Part shown: positions 34,957 through 46,597 of the stretch, piece by piece
Position numbering within the stretch: position 1 is the stretch's first letter
How the letters are laid out: each line of letters opens with the position of its first letter
Source of the DNA: Stenocarpella maydis
Lineage: Eukaryota > Ascomycota > Sordariomycetes > Diaporthales > Diaporthaceae
Length of the DNA stretch: 64,000 nt
Assembly (NCBI GenBank): GCA_002270565.1
Contig: NQMI01000017.1
Location: forward strand, 196,150 to 260,149
Direction of reading: 5' to 3'
Position numbers and translations under genes: made by a program
The notes under the pieces: model-generated
What the model was told of the DNA's origin: nothing
Seen by the model: the letters and a program-made list of their open reading frames with translations, nothing else
Database searches by the model: none

Positions 34957-35806
34957 TCACCTCCCATCGCCCGGCGCCCCCCCAGGACCACCCGGGATCG
35001 GCGGTGGTCCGCCAGCAGGGTTGAAAGGCGGCATGCCGGCAAGGAACCCACCGGGCGGCGGCGGGAAGGGGAAGTTTGGCGGCGCGCCGGCGCCCCCAGC
35101 ACCGGGGGGAGGGAACGGCAGGCCACCTGGCGGCGGGAAGGGGAGACCGCCTGCGCTGCCGGGCGGCGGGATGGGCATGGGCGGCAGGCCGACGGGCGGG
35201 GTGCCAGGCAGCGCCGGCACCGACCTGGCGGGGGTAAACGGCGGGAAGGCCTGGTTGGACCCGGGGCGGGCGGGAGGCGGGAAGGGGAAGTTGCCCGGGG
35301 GCGGCGGCGGGGCGCCGGCACCGGGGGGCGCGCCGGGGGCACCACCTCCTGGCAGGGCCGGGAAGCCCGGCGGCGGGATGCCTCCTGGGAAGGGCGGGAA
35401 GGGCATGCCGGCGGGCGGGGGGAAGCGGCCGGCTCCGGGCTGGTTCTCGGGCAGCATGGGGTTGTTGTGGGCCTGGCCCTCGGCGGCGTACGAGGAGGTG
35501 ATGGAGTCGATGACTGATTGGGCCTTCTCGTGGCCGATCTCTGAGGACGGGGGGTGTCAGTCAGTTTCGATGGGGATACGACAAACAGACTGGAGGGGAG
35601 CCCATCTCACGTTGGTAGTAGTCTATGACATTGCGCAGGTGGTTGCGGCCGCTGTTGTGCGCCTTGCGCACGCTCATGGAGTCGTGGGTGAGGTAGACAT
35701 CGCAGTAGTCGCAGAAGACTGTACCGAGGCTCGCGCGTCAGTCGGTCGAGGGTCACTGATCAATTGCAGGTAGGTGATTTGGGGGGCTCTGCTCACACTT
35801 GGGCAT
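34957..35806 (-). CDS. U1 small nuclear ribonucleoprotein C (U1C/Yhc1)
   Basis: Three exons on the minus strand: 35806-35797 (only 10 coding bases), 35718-35611 and 35540-34957, 233 residues. Splicing yields the canonical U1C N-terminus [20 protein letters not shown] with the matrin-type zinc finger Cys6, Cys9, His24 and His30, followed by [30 protein letters not shown]. From about residue 70 the tail is a Pro/Gly-rich low-complexity region, as in other U1C proteins. U1C stabilises pairing of U1 snRNA with the 5' splice site in the nucleus. The tail's extreme GC content creates a long antisense frame at 34916-35773 that is not a gene. It is divergent from ERV25 with 379 bp between start codons. 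Confidence 0.95.
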
Positions 35807-36185
35807 CTTGACTGCGCTGTGCTGGGTTCCGCTTCTGAGGTGGGTGGGTGTTGGCTGACTCTATCCCGAGTCCTTGTTGGCGACGCGAAGGGTAGATGGT
35901 TCGGTGAGCAGGGTCGAGCAGGCAATAAAGAAGCGGAGCACGGAGCGGCAAGGCTGGAGCCGGGTCAGGCTCGAGGGGCAGCGGGGTCCCCACATTAATG
36001 TTGGCAAGTCTGGCCTGATAGGCCACCGCGAGGTAGCTAACCCCCCCCCCCCCTGGCATGAGCTAGGCCGTAAGGTGAAGGCGACACCTTTGCAGTCAGG
36101 CCCGTACAGGACACACGCAGCCCAGAAACCCAAGAAGGCCTCCCTCCCGCCAAACACGACAACCCAGCGTCCGCCCACAACAACC
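35807..36185. promoter_or_regulatory. Putative bidirectional promoter, U1C / ERV25
   Basis: The 379 bp between divergent start codons must carry both promoters and leaders. It contains an 11-C run at about 36043-36053. No TATA-like element stands out. Confidence 0.55.
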
Positions 36186-37110
36186 ATGGCGCTCCCACGA
36201 TCGCTGCTGCAGTACGTCTGCAGCCTGGCCCTGTTCATCGCCTGCGCCAACGCATTGAAGTTTGACCTGCAAGCAACATCACAATCACACGACAGCAAGA
36301 AGGAGCGGTGCATACGGAACTTTGTGGCCAGGGACACGCTCGTCGTGGTGACGGCGACCGTCAGTGGGGCCAAGGGAGATGGCATGCGGGTGAACATGCA
36401 CGTGAGTCCGCCCCTGCAGGACCGCCCGGCGTCCAAGCCTCGTGCTGCGAGAGCACGAGGGACCTCTTGTCGTCCCGAGCCGTGCTGACAGCTGCCGTCG
36501 CCAAACCAACAGATCCGTGATGCGGTAGGGAACGAGTACGGCCGGCCACAGGATGTCGCCGGCGAGCAAAGGACAGTCTTCACGTCGCACGCGGACGCAG
36601 CGTTTGATGTCTGCTTCGAGAACCTGTTGACAGGATGTACGCTGCTGCCCTCCACTAACAGTCGCTGCTGCCACAAGACGCACGCCCGCTGACACGGGAA
36701 CCCAAAACAACAGCCAGGAACATCGCCGACGCGACCCGCCACGTCGAGCTTGACGTCGACATCGGCGCCGACGCCAAGGACTGGTCCGCCATCCAGGCCA
36801 CCGAGAAGCTCAAGCCGGTCGAGGCCGACCTTCGCCGTATGGAGGAGATGGTTGCCGAGGTTGTGGGCGAGATGGACTACCTGCGGAGCCGGGAGCAGAA
36901 GCTGCGCGACACCAACGAGAGCACAAACAACCGCGTCAAGTGGTTCGGCTTCTGCACCACCACCATCCTCATCGTGCTCTGGGTCTGGCAGATCCTGTAC
37001 CTGCGGGCGTACTTTAGGTTGGTTCCCTTGCCCCTGACTGTATACCCCTTCGTCTTGCCCATGGCAGCGCGCTAATCAATCTCACGTCCAGGTCCAAGCA
37101 CCTCATCTAA
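36186..37110 (+). CDS. ERV25: p24-delta family ER-Golgi cargo receptor Erv25
   Basis: Four exons: 36186-36401, 36513-36636, 36714-37017 and 37092-37110, 220 residues. The last coding exon is only 19 nt. Order of features: signal peptide (about 1-23), luminal GOLD domain starting ALKFDLQA with the conserved cysteines in KKERCIRNF and [25 protein letters not shown], a coiled-coil ([20 protein letters not shown] to [10 protein letters not shown]), one TM segment ([18 protein letters not shown]) and the short cytosolic tail RAYFRSKHLI. The tail with its aromatic pair and C-terminal KHLI matches the p24-delta member Erv25 (yeast tail ends KTKHII). It works with Emp24 and other p24 proteins in COPII/COPI vesicles to select GPI-anchored and other cargo. 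Confidence 0.93.
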
Positions 37111-38446
37111 GGGGAGGAGCCCTCAGGCACGGTGGCTTATGGTTGCGGGAGTTCATGAACTACTATATTGGGTGGGCCAAGATTGGTCGGTCACGGTCAT
37201 GTGCGGGTTGCTCAGATATATGTACACTCGGGTCGGCAAACGCGCGTGCAATGGTGAATAGCAACAGTGATGCATGGTTATGGTCTGGCACCCTAGACCC
37301 TCATGTTGCGTCTAGAGGCATGAAATGTCGGGTTGATGCTGGTGGGCCGTCTAACACACAACGTCAGCTCAACTCGAGCTGAACTTGGTCGTTCTTTGTT
37401 TGGCCATTCCTGGCCGTCGCCCGTAGCATATAAGTACATGACCCGTGCGACTTGTTCCGACGAGTTGCGAGCACCCGCAGCCTGAGTGATCCCTGCAAGG
37501 CGCCTGGGCCCCGATGCCGAGATGGAGAAGGCGCCGGTCGGGATCACGGCAGGTTGGATAATCTATGACGGCACCGGACCCTTGACGGAGCAAAATGCTC
37601 TACTAAGTATCTACAATTCTCCTGCGACCATCTGGCCAACCCTTAGCTCCCGTCTTCACGACGAATGCCAGCTTCAGTTTGCACACCCCCAATTCATTCC
37701 TGAACAGCCATCCCTGAAAGGAAGGGTGGGCGAAAAAAAAAAAAAGAAGAAAAACCCCACGCCACCACCATGATGCCCATCCCCCGCGCCATNNNNNNNN
37801 NNNNNNNNNNNNNNNNNNNNNNNNNNNNNNNNNNNNNNNNNNNNNNNNNNNNNNNNNNNNNNNNNNNNNNNGGGGGTGGGGGTTGGTTGCTGGGTCCTAC
37901 TGCTTTCGGACCTCGTGGGACGAGTCTGGGTGTGCATATGCGGGAACACGCGGTGATCTACACGGCCTGGCCTGTTGCGCCCTGCCGTCTTCCCTCGCAC
38001 AAGAGCTGTGTGTGTGGAGAGATGGTCGTGGCTTATCGAGATATTGATAGATTCTCAGCTTGTACTGTCATGCTGTAGCATGGTCACTTGCACGGGGTTA
38101 TTTGGGACGTCCGTATGTACAATGTAGAATACTCCATCCAGCCTTGTCGTCCCCAGGTTGTCCGAACACAAGGGGAGAACTGCAATCCGGGGTTTCTCAG
38201 CACATCTAACAAGGGTTCCACCACACTCAGACTCTGACCCTGCCTTCATAAACTGTCGTCACATCATGTGAAGCCACTCCCGAGGAAAACGACAGATCCG
38301 CTGGAGATCACGCCGCGGCCTGCTGTTGATGTTGCTCGTGCTGAGCCAGCATGGTGCCGCCGTCCAGCCACCACCCTTCGTCCCCCAGACATCGGAGGCC
38401 GGGCTTAGGCCATCATTCCTGCGGCCCTTACAGCTAGGGTTCGAGC
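37111..38446. other. Convergent intergenic region with assembly gap
   Basis: Lies between the ERV25 and DSN1 stops. An A-rich run (37733-37753) precedes the N gap and a G-rich run follows it. No gene seen. Confidence 0.5.
37793..37871. other. Assembly gap (79 N)
   Basis: Run of N flanked by ...CCCCCGCGCCAT and GGGGGTGGGGG. Real missing length is unknown. Confidence 0.99.
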
Positions 38447-40123
38447 CTATCCCCCATTCTCGGGCAATATCCTGCTCAGACTCCTCAGCACCTCCATGGT
38501 CGGCAGTGCTTTGGTGCCCGCCGCCTGCCGCTCCTTCTCTTCCCTCTCCTTCAACCTCTCCGAGCTCAGCGCGAGGACCTTGTCTGCCTGTCTCGCCGCC
38601 GTCACCACCCTCTGGTCCATCTTGTGCACGCTGTCCGCGAGGTGGTCGACCTTGAATTCCACCCCTGACTGGATAGTCTGCAGCCGCGCCCTCGTGCTTG
38701 ATTTTAGGTGCGCAAATGACGAGGATGGGTCCGTCAAGGATTCGAGCATCTTGACCTCCTCTGCATCGAGAAGTGCCGTGTCTGGTACTGGTGCCTGTTT
38801 GGGGTCGACGTCTTCTGGATACAGAGGCGAGACCTGCGGTAGCGGTGCCTGTAGTGCGCGCCATGATTTCCGGGCTTCTTTTAATCTGTAGTCTTGTTAG
38901 TGCCCGCTCGCAATCATCAACAACCGGATCGGCGAGACATGCCGTTTTATTCGCGCTTCCAAGGCAGCAATCTTTTCGTCGTGCTCAACATTGATCGGGT
39001 TCGGCTTGATGACCGCGGGCCTCTTCGGAGCAGCAGCAGCAGCAGACGGCTCGTCCTCCCTGCTGAACCAGTCCGAGAACTCTGACTTGGACCCAAAATC
39101 CTTCAACAACGCATCCTGTATCGCACGGGCTCCCAGCACCGCGGGCGCTCCGGCTGTTCCGTGCTTCGGCTTCTCGCTCAGGGCCCTCTCTCCACACCAT
39201 GTCAGGAGTTGCTTCATCCTCCTAGGCTCACTGAGCCCTTCCGACTCGATGTGCTTGAAGAACTCCGATGCGCTGACCTCCCGGTGCGGAATCGCGCTCC
39301 GCCCGCTCTCTATGAGTGAGCTGGCCCTCCGCCCTCGCAGGCCTACACTGCTCCGTCGCCCGCCTCCGCCCGCAGCCCCGTTCCTACGGTAGTCTTTGTT
39401 CCGGGCGTTGATGGGCGTGTCACTCATTGGCAGTGCTATCTTCTGCACGTTTGAGTCCCTCTCGAGCGACCTGTCAACATGCTCCGGCGTCGCCTGTGAT
39501 TCCTCCTCGGCTGGAGGTGCTGGCTGCTTGCGCGTGCTCTTGCGAGAGCTCTTGATCGCTCCATCGTCCCTGGGCGCTTGTCTAGTGCCACCCGCCCGCT
39601 TTGCTGGTGTCGGCGCAGGCGCAGTCTCGGCCTCCGACCCCGGTTCCTCCTCGGCGATGTCTTCGGCCGGTGGTGATTTTGTCCTCCACGTGCCGCGCTT
39701 CTTTGGCATCACCAATGGCTTATCTGGCACGAGGGGCGATGAATCAAGCTTCCTCCGCGCCGGCCGTTTGGAAGTCCTGAGCGGTAGTTCCTCGTCCTTG
39801 CTCGGCGGTGGCGGCGGTGATGACGCTGTGCGTTTGGTTCCGTTACGTGGCCTTCCTGGGCCTTTCTTCGCTGCAGCTTTCGCCAATGGTTTTGGCTCTG
39901 GGGCGGGTGGTGACGCTGGGGACGACACCGTCTTCTGTCTCTTTGATCCGCGCGTGAAGAGAAAGTCGCCATCTTGTTCGTCATACACGGCGGCCGCTGC
40001 AGATACGTGGGAAATCGTCAGTATAAATCCGTCGCACCTGATCACGGGCCAGTAGCTTGGGGGTCTATACATACCCGCATCGCGGATGCGCTTGCTTTTC
40101 CGTGGCTCGGGCCGATTGCTCAT
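38447..40123 (-). CDS. DSN1: Kinetochore MIS12-complex subunit Dsn1/Mis13
   Basis: Three exons on the minus strand: 40123-40075, 39996-38943 and 38885-38447, 513 residues; an in-frame ATG at 40168 would add 15. The N-terminal half is basic and disordered with RKSKR, KRxARRK and SKRxxR motifs. The Mis13/Dsn1 core begins near residue 245 with [20 protein letters not shown], whose RRxS sites resemble the Aurora B-regulated motif of Dsn1, then [38 protein letters not shown]. The C-terminal third is coiled coil ([12 protein letters not shown]...KLx[17 protein letters not shown]). Dsn1 links the inner kinetochore CENP-C/CENP-T to Ndc80 and Knl1. Exon 2 to exon 3 joins best through a 57-nt GC-AG intron (GCATGT...TACAG), giving [13 protein letters not shown]; a 39-nt GT-AG alternative would insert HVSPI. 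Confidence 0.87.
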
Positions 40124-40168
40124 GCTCAATGCTTCCAGAGGGTGCCGGGTCCGCACGACAGTCGTCAT

Positions 40169-41343
40169 TGATGAGGTCTCCAGGCGAAGCGCATCTAATC
40201 GAGGGCCTTCCCGGGGGACGGCGGTGGTGTGCTGTCGTCAGCGTCGCGTGTTTACGGTTGCAGGCCGGACGCGCTGTGGGCATGCGGGTCAGAGGTCAAA
40301 GGTGGTTGATGCCCCTCGCGACTGGTCCCTCAGCGCCGCCAGACGCGTCGAATCGGTGAGTTGATTAGCGTAATGCCGCGTTTTTGAGTGCTGCACATCG
40401 GGTGCCAGGGTTTCTGCGCGCGTATAATTGATGCTGAGCGCTCGCGACGCAGGTTTGGGTGGTTTTGCAAGGTCAGTAGTGCAGCAGTGTTGGGGTCCCA
40501 TGGACATGCCGCGGGAACGGGCTGCCCCATTTAGACGTGGACTTTGGTCTCTCTGCTCTGCTCCAAGGCCTGACTGTTTACTGCTACAAGCAACCACCGC
40601 TAGTCCAAAACGGGTGCCTGTGGACACCCGACGAACAGCACTCACCTGCAGATGAGAAACAACCCCCCCCCCGGGTGTCCAGTCTGCAATCAAAGTATCC
40701 ATGAATTCACTCACACTCATTCCGGAACACTCCAGACCTCTCTTTTCCACGGACATGCAACTTCTCAAAAAACAGACTGGAAATGAGAGGAAGACTTCAC
40801 AAATTGGTTCTTGAAGTTCTTGACCCTCTCGCGTTCCAACCGGATGCCGTCGTGAAATATAACAAGTGTCAATTAATAGGCGGCAGTAGGGCAGTAATTA
40901 TTTCTTTGCCAAACCCGAAACCAAACATCGAGTTCTGTGGACCGTGACTTTCCATATTCTGCTATCAACTAGTCGAGGCCAGGCACAGAATTCTCGCTCG
41001 AAGATGAGACAAATAAGCGTAGCCAGTACCGCGTGCAATGTCATGAAGCCCGAGAATCCAGGCCATCCCGGACCCCTTCCAAAACGCCACCAAAAAAGAC
41101 ATTGCAGGCCATAACCCAGGAACGCCCTCTTTTCCGTATGTATGCCCTTGGACCGTAAAGCAGACACCTTGGTTTCCCATGTCCCCTTGTGATGGACTGC
41201 TCCGTATACTTTTACAGCCAATGCCCGCTAAACCAGGGAGAATGTCACTGTCAAGAAATGAATATGTTACAACCCAAATGTGGACCCCCTCTTCTTCTCC
41301 TCGAGGGGGTTTTGCTTCCCGCTTCAAGACCCCCTCCCCCCTA
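40169..41343. other. Intergenic region between DSN1 promoter and ATF1 3' end
   Basis: About 1.2 kb holding the DSN1 promoter and the ATF1-like 3' UTR. Unsupported frames only. Confidence 0.45.
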
Positions 41344-43197
41344 CTATGAGAAGCGACGCTGACCTGCTTGGGCGGGCATCATCTGGTGGCTTGGCATCGG
41401 TGCAGCCATCCCGTATGGGTTCATCTGGGCGTTGTATGGCTCCATCCCAGCCATGTAGGCACCTTGGAGCCCCTGTTGTTGTGTCACAGGACAGTCCTTG
41501 TGTGCCAGCAGTAGCGTCTTCAGGTTGACAACTTCTTCTCTCAGCGCAGCAATCTGCTGTGTCAGCTGGTCGTTCTCCGTCTGGTAGAGATCAACCTTGT
41601 TTTGAAGATTTGCCAGCCACTGCTTCTTGCGCTGGCGACACTTGAGGGCGGCGACCCTGTATGTCGTTAGCATCTGGGCTATCAGGTGACCTTGGACCGA
41701 CTTTGGATCTACTTACCGGTTGCGCTCGAGGAAGTTCTTTCTCTTTTCTTCCTCGGTCATCTTGTGCTTGGGCTTGTCTCCTCCAGCCTCGTCACGGTCA
41801 GACTCATCGTCATGCTCGTCAGAGCCAACGGACGGCGGAGCCTCGGAGGTATTGGTCTTGGCCTTCTTGTTTGCAGGGGCCCTCGGCGGAGCCTCGTCGG
41901 CCTTCCGCCTGCCATTTGTCGTGGCGGCTCCGGAGCCCGAGCTGCGCTTGCCTTTACCCCTGGTGTTGGGTCGGGCATGCTCGCTCTCGTCGGACTGCGC
42001 GCTTGCGGCTTCACTGACACCTCGAGATGCTTGGCCATTCTGAGTCGAGTTTCCATTCATGGCGGGGTTGGGATGTTGGACAGCAGGAGCCGGGTGGCCG
42101 TGGTCTGCTGGCTGAGGAGGTAGGGGATATTGGGACTGTTGCTGGGCGCCGTTCCTGCCCTGTGCCAGCATGAAAAGACCGTTGGCCGCGTCGTTGTCGT
42201 GGTTGTCAAATGGTCCAGTGGGCTTGGCGTCGGACTTGACGGCAGGGACGCCGTTGTTGAGCTCCTGTGGCTGCGACGTTGCAGGCAGTGGCTGTTGGTT
42301 CTGTTGTTCTCGCTCAGCAGCAGCCGCCCTCATAGCCGTGCGGTGGAAGTCGACAGTGCTTGGCGTGGCACCACCACCGGCGAGGTTGAATATGGCAGCA
42401 GTGTTAGGGCTTCCAACCACAGGGAACATCGATCCACTCCCGCCAGGGGTCAAGCCAGTCCGGAGCGAAGACTCATTTGGTGTGGGAAATCCACCGCGGA
42501 ATTGGTCACCAAAATAGTCTGTCTGGGGCCCTGAGAGCATGGCTGGGCTTAGCGGCCCGGTGCGAAGCGAACCGCCACCCCAGTTGAAAGGTGTCGAGCC
42601 GGTGCCCGGGAGCAGAGATGACGGCGAGGTGATGGCGGCGACTGGAGGCAGCTTGGTACCTCCTGGAGTCTCAGAGGGACCACCGCCGGCGCCAAGCGTG
42701 GGATCACCACCGAATGATCTTTCAAAGGGGTTGGGCTCTTGGTTCAACGAGCCTCCAGGGCCGGACAGACCAAAGTAGTCGGGAGTATTCCCCTTTACTC
42801 CCTGGTTGGGGCGGGGAGGTGGCGCGAGTGGCTTAGCGGGTTCGCCGTTGACAGGTTCGGTCTTCGCTACGATCTCTGAAGTCTTGGAGTCGGCCGCGGC
42901 ATCTAGATGTCACAAAGATATTCGTCGGCATGTTTCAATTGGATGCAGGAGTAATCAAGTGCGTACGTAGTGGTTGATGGTGATGGGTGGTGAAGAGGAT
43001 GTTGGCGGCCCGTTGTAAAACGGTCGTCGTGGTGGTGGTGGTGGTGGTGGTGGTGGACGGTGACGATGACAACGACAGTGGTGATGGTGATTGGAATAGG
43101 CAGAATGTATTGGGGAGATGGGAGGATATGACCAACCTGTACGGTTTGTGGTAGCATCGGCCGTTTTGGGCGACTTGGGGTCGCTATCGCCAGCCAT
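41344..43197 (-). CDS. atf1: ATF/CREB-type bZIP stress transcription factor (Atf1/AtfA-like)
   Basis: Three exons on the minus strand: 43197-43137, 42902-41717 and 41656-41344, 519 residues. The N-terminal half contains the Atf1-type regions: PRPNQGVKGNTPDYFG, NPFERSFGG, TPFNWGGGSLRTGPLSPAML and FPTPNESSLRTGLTPGGS, the latter with SP/TP sites expected for a Hog1/Sty1-class MAP kinase. Low-complexity Gln/Asn/Pro and acidic Ser regions follow. The bZIP is complete: KRKNFLERNRVAALKCRQRKKQWL (basic region with N-x-x-A-A-x-x-C-R), then a heptad zipper LQNKVDLYQTENDQLTQQIAALREEVVNLKTLLL. An intron splits the basic region right after NR, at a position shared by many fungal Atf1 genes. Such factors control oxidative/osmotic stress responses, conidia and virulence traits. 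Intron 1 contains a GTG repeat. Confidence 0.93.
43029..43056. repeat. (GTG)n microsatellite in intron 1 of the atf1-like gene
   Basis: About nine GTG units on the plus strand, inside the 234-nt first intron. Confidence 0.9.
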
Positions 43198-46100
43198 TGT
43201 GGTCGAGGATATGGTTAATCGGGCACGAGGATGGGTGAGTGAAGGCGATGACGAAATTGATAAGAAAGAGCGTCGGGAGGTAGGTGGGTTAGAAGAAAGT
43301 TAAAATGTCCTCATGAGGTCACTCCCCGGGAGGAGTTGAGTGACACAAGCCGAGGAAGGGCAGAGGTTAGAGCGATATTGGCGGGCCGGGTCTGTTAGGC
43401 CGCTAGACTGTGTGGAGGATGGACTGATTGAGCGGTACCCCAGAGGAAGGCAGGCAGACGGGCAGATACGACAGGCTAGGCTCGCGAGCTGGGAATTGAT
43501 TTCACACAATGCAACGGTCTTGTCATCTGTCTGCTGTTGTCTGGTCGCTGCTCGCTGTCCTTCCTTGTTGCGCTGTTATGTCGTGCAGTCCTGGGCTAAT
43601 GCGAAGGCGAAGGTGGTGGTGATGGTGTGGTGGAACGACGTGACAGTGACGATACCACGTCTCTGGGCAAGAGACAGAGCCCGAGACAGCAAGATATGGG
43701 CGCGTAGCAGGCCTGCAGGATACATGCAGCACAAAGGCAGGTCTGGGTCCAGTTGCCGGGTCTAGATACGGATCCAGGTCCAGGCTCCGGCGTGTGGTGG
43801 TTTGACTGTGGGCGCGGGCGCAGCGTGGGCGTGCGATCAATCGGATCTGGCTGGGGCTGCTGGCGTGGGAAAAAAGAGTTGAGGGAAGAGGGAAAAAAAA
43901 AAACAAGACGTCACGGAGTTGGGGCGATGACGTGGTGTGGGAAGTGGGCTCAGTAATAAATGGCAAGGAACATTGGAACGGGGGTGTTCAACTGGTGTGT
44001 GTCGTGGATGCCCACCCACGCCAACCCCGTTACTTTCCTCGTCGTGCCGCCCTGGCCTCCTCTCTCTGTCTGCGTCTCCTCGCCTTGCCCGCTCGCCGTC
44101 AAACCACCCACCCAATGGCATTCATTGGCACCCGGGGCCTCCCTCGTGCCGTCCTCGTCCTCCTGCCTTTCCCTGCCACTCAAGAGATTGAAATGGGTCC
44201 AGCCACTAGCCCTTTTGCCTCAACACGGCCTACCAAAGGATGACTACACTAACAGACACGGGCCAGGGGGAGTCAATATACGCTACCTTTTCTTTTTCCT
44301 TTCCTGTGCCTGCTGCCCGCATATGTTACGGTACAAAGCGCCGTGCTCCACGTCGTCGAAGAAAACGAGAGGCAAAAAGTTAACCGCTTCCACATTACAA
44401 AGCATCCAGAATGGAGCAATGTAATCCCTGTGGTGGGGATTCCCAGCTCGCATTATTATCGGTGTGCATGTCTGGGATGTGCCCCCCCCCCCAAAAGACG
44501 ACGCCTCCTCCTCAATCACCCCGTCGCCTGTTTCCAGAAACCCACCACAGCTCACCATCTCCGTCGCTGCTCGCCTTCTTGCTCTCAATATGATATCGCA
44601 ATATCAATATCCCCGTCTGCGTGCAACATCTCGGCCGAACCAGGCATTGGATGCGCCCTCATTCACCTCAGTACGTGCTGTGTCTGCTGCCCTATCGTGC
44701 TCCGCGTCCCGCTTTGCCGCCGCATTTCTCGGCCACTCAGGCCGCCAGGTAACGGTACAAGCTTGTCGCAAGTGCAACCCCCTTTTCATCCGTGGTACCG
44801 GCTCCGTGCGAACTTGATTCCCGCACTCAGGGCTCCGGGTGTGCTGTGAAGCCAAACACCATCCATCCAATCCAGCACAACGAATCCCCCCCCCCAACCC
44901 CACACACACACACACACACAGGAAGTAGGAGATGCGGACCATTATGTCCAGCATGGCAGCACAGCTCCTTGATGTGCTCCTTATTCGTGTCCCAATCCAA
45001 GTCGCCAGCGATAGTCTATGCGCCATGGCCGGACATAACATTCGGGACGACGTCGAACAGCCACCAGCGAAAGCCACCGGCACGGAGATATTGTGCTGAT
45101 TATCTGGAAATCACATCTCGATCTCACTAGGACTTCGTGCGAATCCAAGCTTAGCACGCATTTGAACGGCACAGGCGGCCGAGCCTCCGGTGGGAGACAC
45201 GGACAAGATGCTCCCGCAGCCTGCACAGCCAGCCAGGAGCCCAGCAAATCCCCCGGTCAGGGCCTGGCCCTGTTTTTATGGTCACGGAGTTCCAGGCGCG
45301 TCGGTGAAGTGGGATTCCTCCAAGATCATCACAGCATCCGGGCTTGGCATGCGTCTCCGGCACCAGGGATAATGATGGTTGTCAATCAGTCAGTCAGTGA
45401 TCTGTCAGTCTGGCAGCGTGCGGCGAGGCAGCGCCTTCGTCCCCATCCTCTTTCGCAGGGAGGAAATCATCCCTGTCCACCTCGCAATCAAGAGCCGGCC
45501 GACGGATCGAGCACAACTCGAGGTCGCGTACGTGTTGAAGGCTGGCTTCATCTTCGTGTATTCCTCGCCACTATACCATGTTCAACCTCGCGCCTTTCGC
45601 TGCCTCAGGCACTGTAAGGGACACTGTGCATTGACAGACGGCCGTCCTCACACCATCCCGACCCTATGACGCAAGACAGACATCCCTATGCGTGGAGTTC
45701 ACTTCTGTCGCATGCCCTCCGGTCCAATCAGGTTAGAGCACAGACGGCAGGATGCCGGAGCTTGCACACCACAGCACTCAAAGGACCGACTGCGCGACGC
45801 CTGGGATGTTGCTATTGGGGAAGCACGGTGGACGAGTCCCTGCCCGCCTCCGCGGGCAGCCATTGCAGCCCAAGTCGAACACCACGCGGCCTGGCGGAAT
45901 GGCAGTTCCTCGAACCGGGACGGGGTTTTATGAACTGCCAGCTGGATGGCGCGAAACTCTATTCCTGACGACTGGGCACTCTGTCGAGGTTTACAAAGTG
46001 TTCTGGTGCGATTGTTGCCATGGATCGATCCCACACGTTCTCTAGCCGAGCCCTTACCAGGCGTCCGCCTACGTGTTTGCCGTGGTCGGTCTACCTGCTG

Positions 46101-46597
46101 ATTGTGGCTCAAATTAAGTTTCGAGGACACTTCCTTGGCGACACAAGGTTAAGATATTGACTTGTTCCATCAACCTCTGTCCTGCTGGCCCACGAGAGCC
46201 GGGTATTTCAGTCTAAGAAAACAAAACACTCGGTGTTGCAGACAAAACTTCGTATCAAGCAGCCTTTCGACGGTGAGAACTAACGCATTTCTCGAAGACC
46301 ACGCACGTGCCGTGACAGGCGAGCACAGATCAGATCTTCGATGCTAGCAGTTGGACGACGTCATCGCCACATGCGGCTCCGCATGCCTTTCCGCTTTGCT
46401 TGGCTTCAACTCTTTAGTCCCATTGAGAATATGCTGCACACCTCAAAGATGAGATAGCTGCATCATTCCCAGGTTCTGGAGAGGGTACGTGTGGTGCTCT
46501 ACAGTCCTCCCCAATAATAACATGTTTTTTGCAGGACCATAACCCATCAACAACGGTATCATCCATCAGCATGGCAAATTTAATATCATTGACTATC
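43198..46597. promoter_or_regulatory. 3.4-kb upstream region of the atf1-like gene
   Basis: No gene recognised. On the gene's strand, open frames 43300-43509 (69 codons) and 43523-43966 (147 codons, His/Pro/Arg-rich) would be upstream ORFs if the leader is long. It includes a CA repeat at 44901-44920 and C runs. The right end may hold the 3' UTR of the GST-like gene. Confidence 0.45.
44901..44920. repeat. (CA)n microsatellite
   Basis: Ten CA units preceded by a C-rich run. Confidence 0.9.

Noticed and set aside
34916..35773. 285-codon Gly/Pro-rich plus-strand frame
   Set aside because: Antisense shadow of the Pro/Gly-rich tail of U1C.
42903..43157. His-rich small protein on the minus strand
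   Set aside because: It comes from the GTG repeat in intron 1 of the atf1-like gene.
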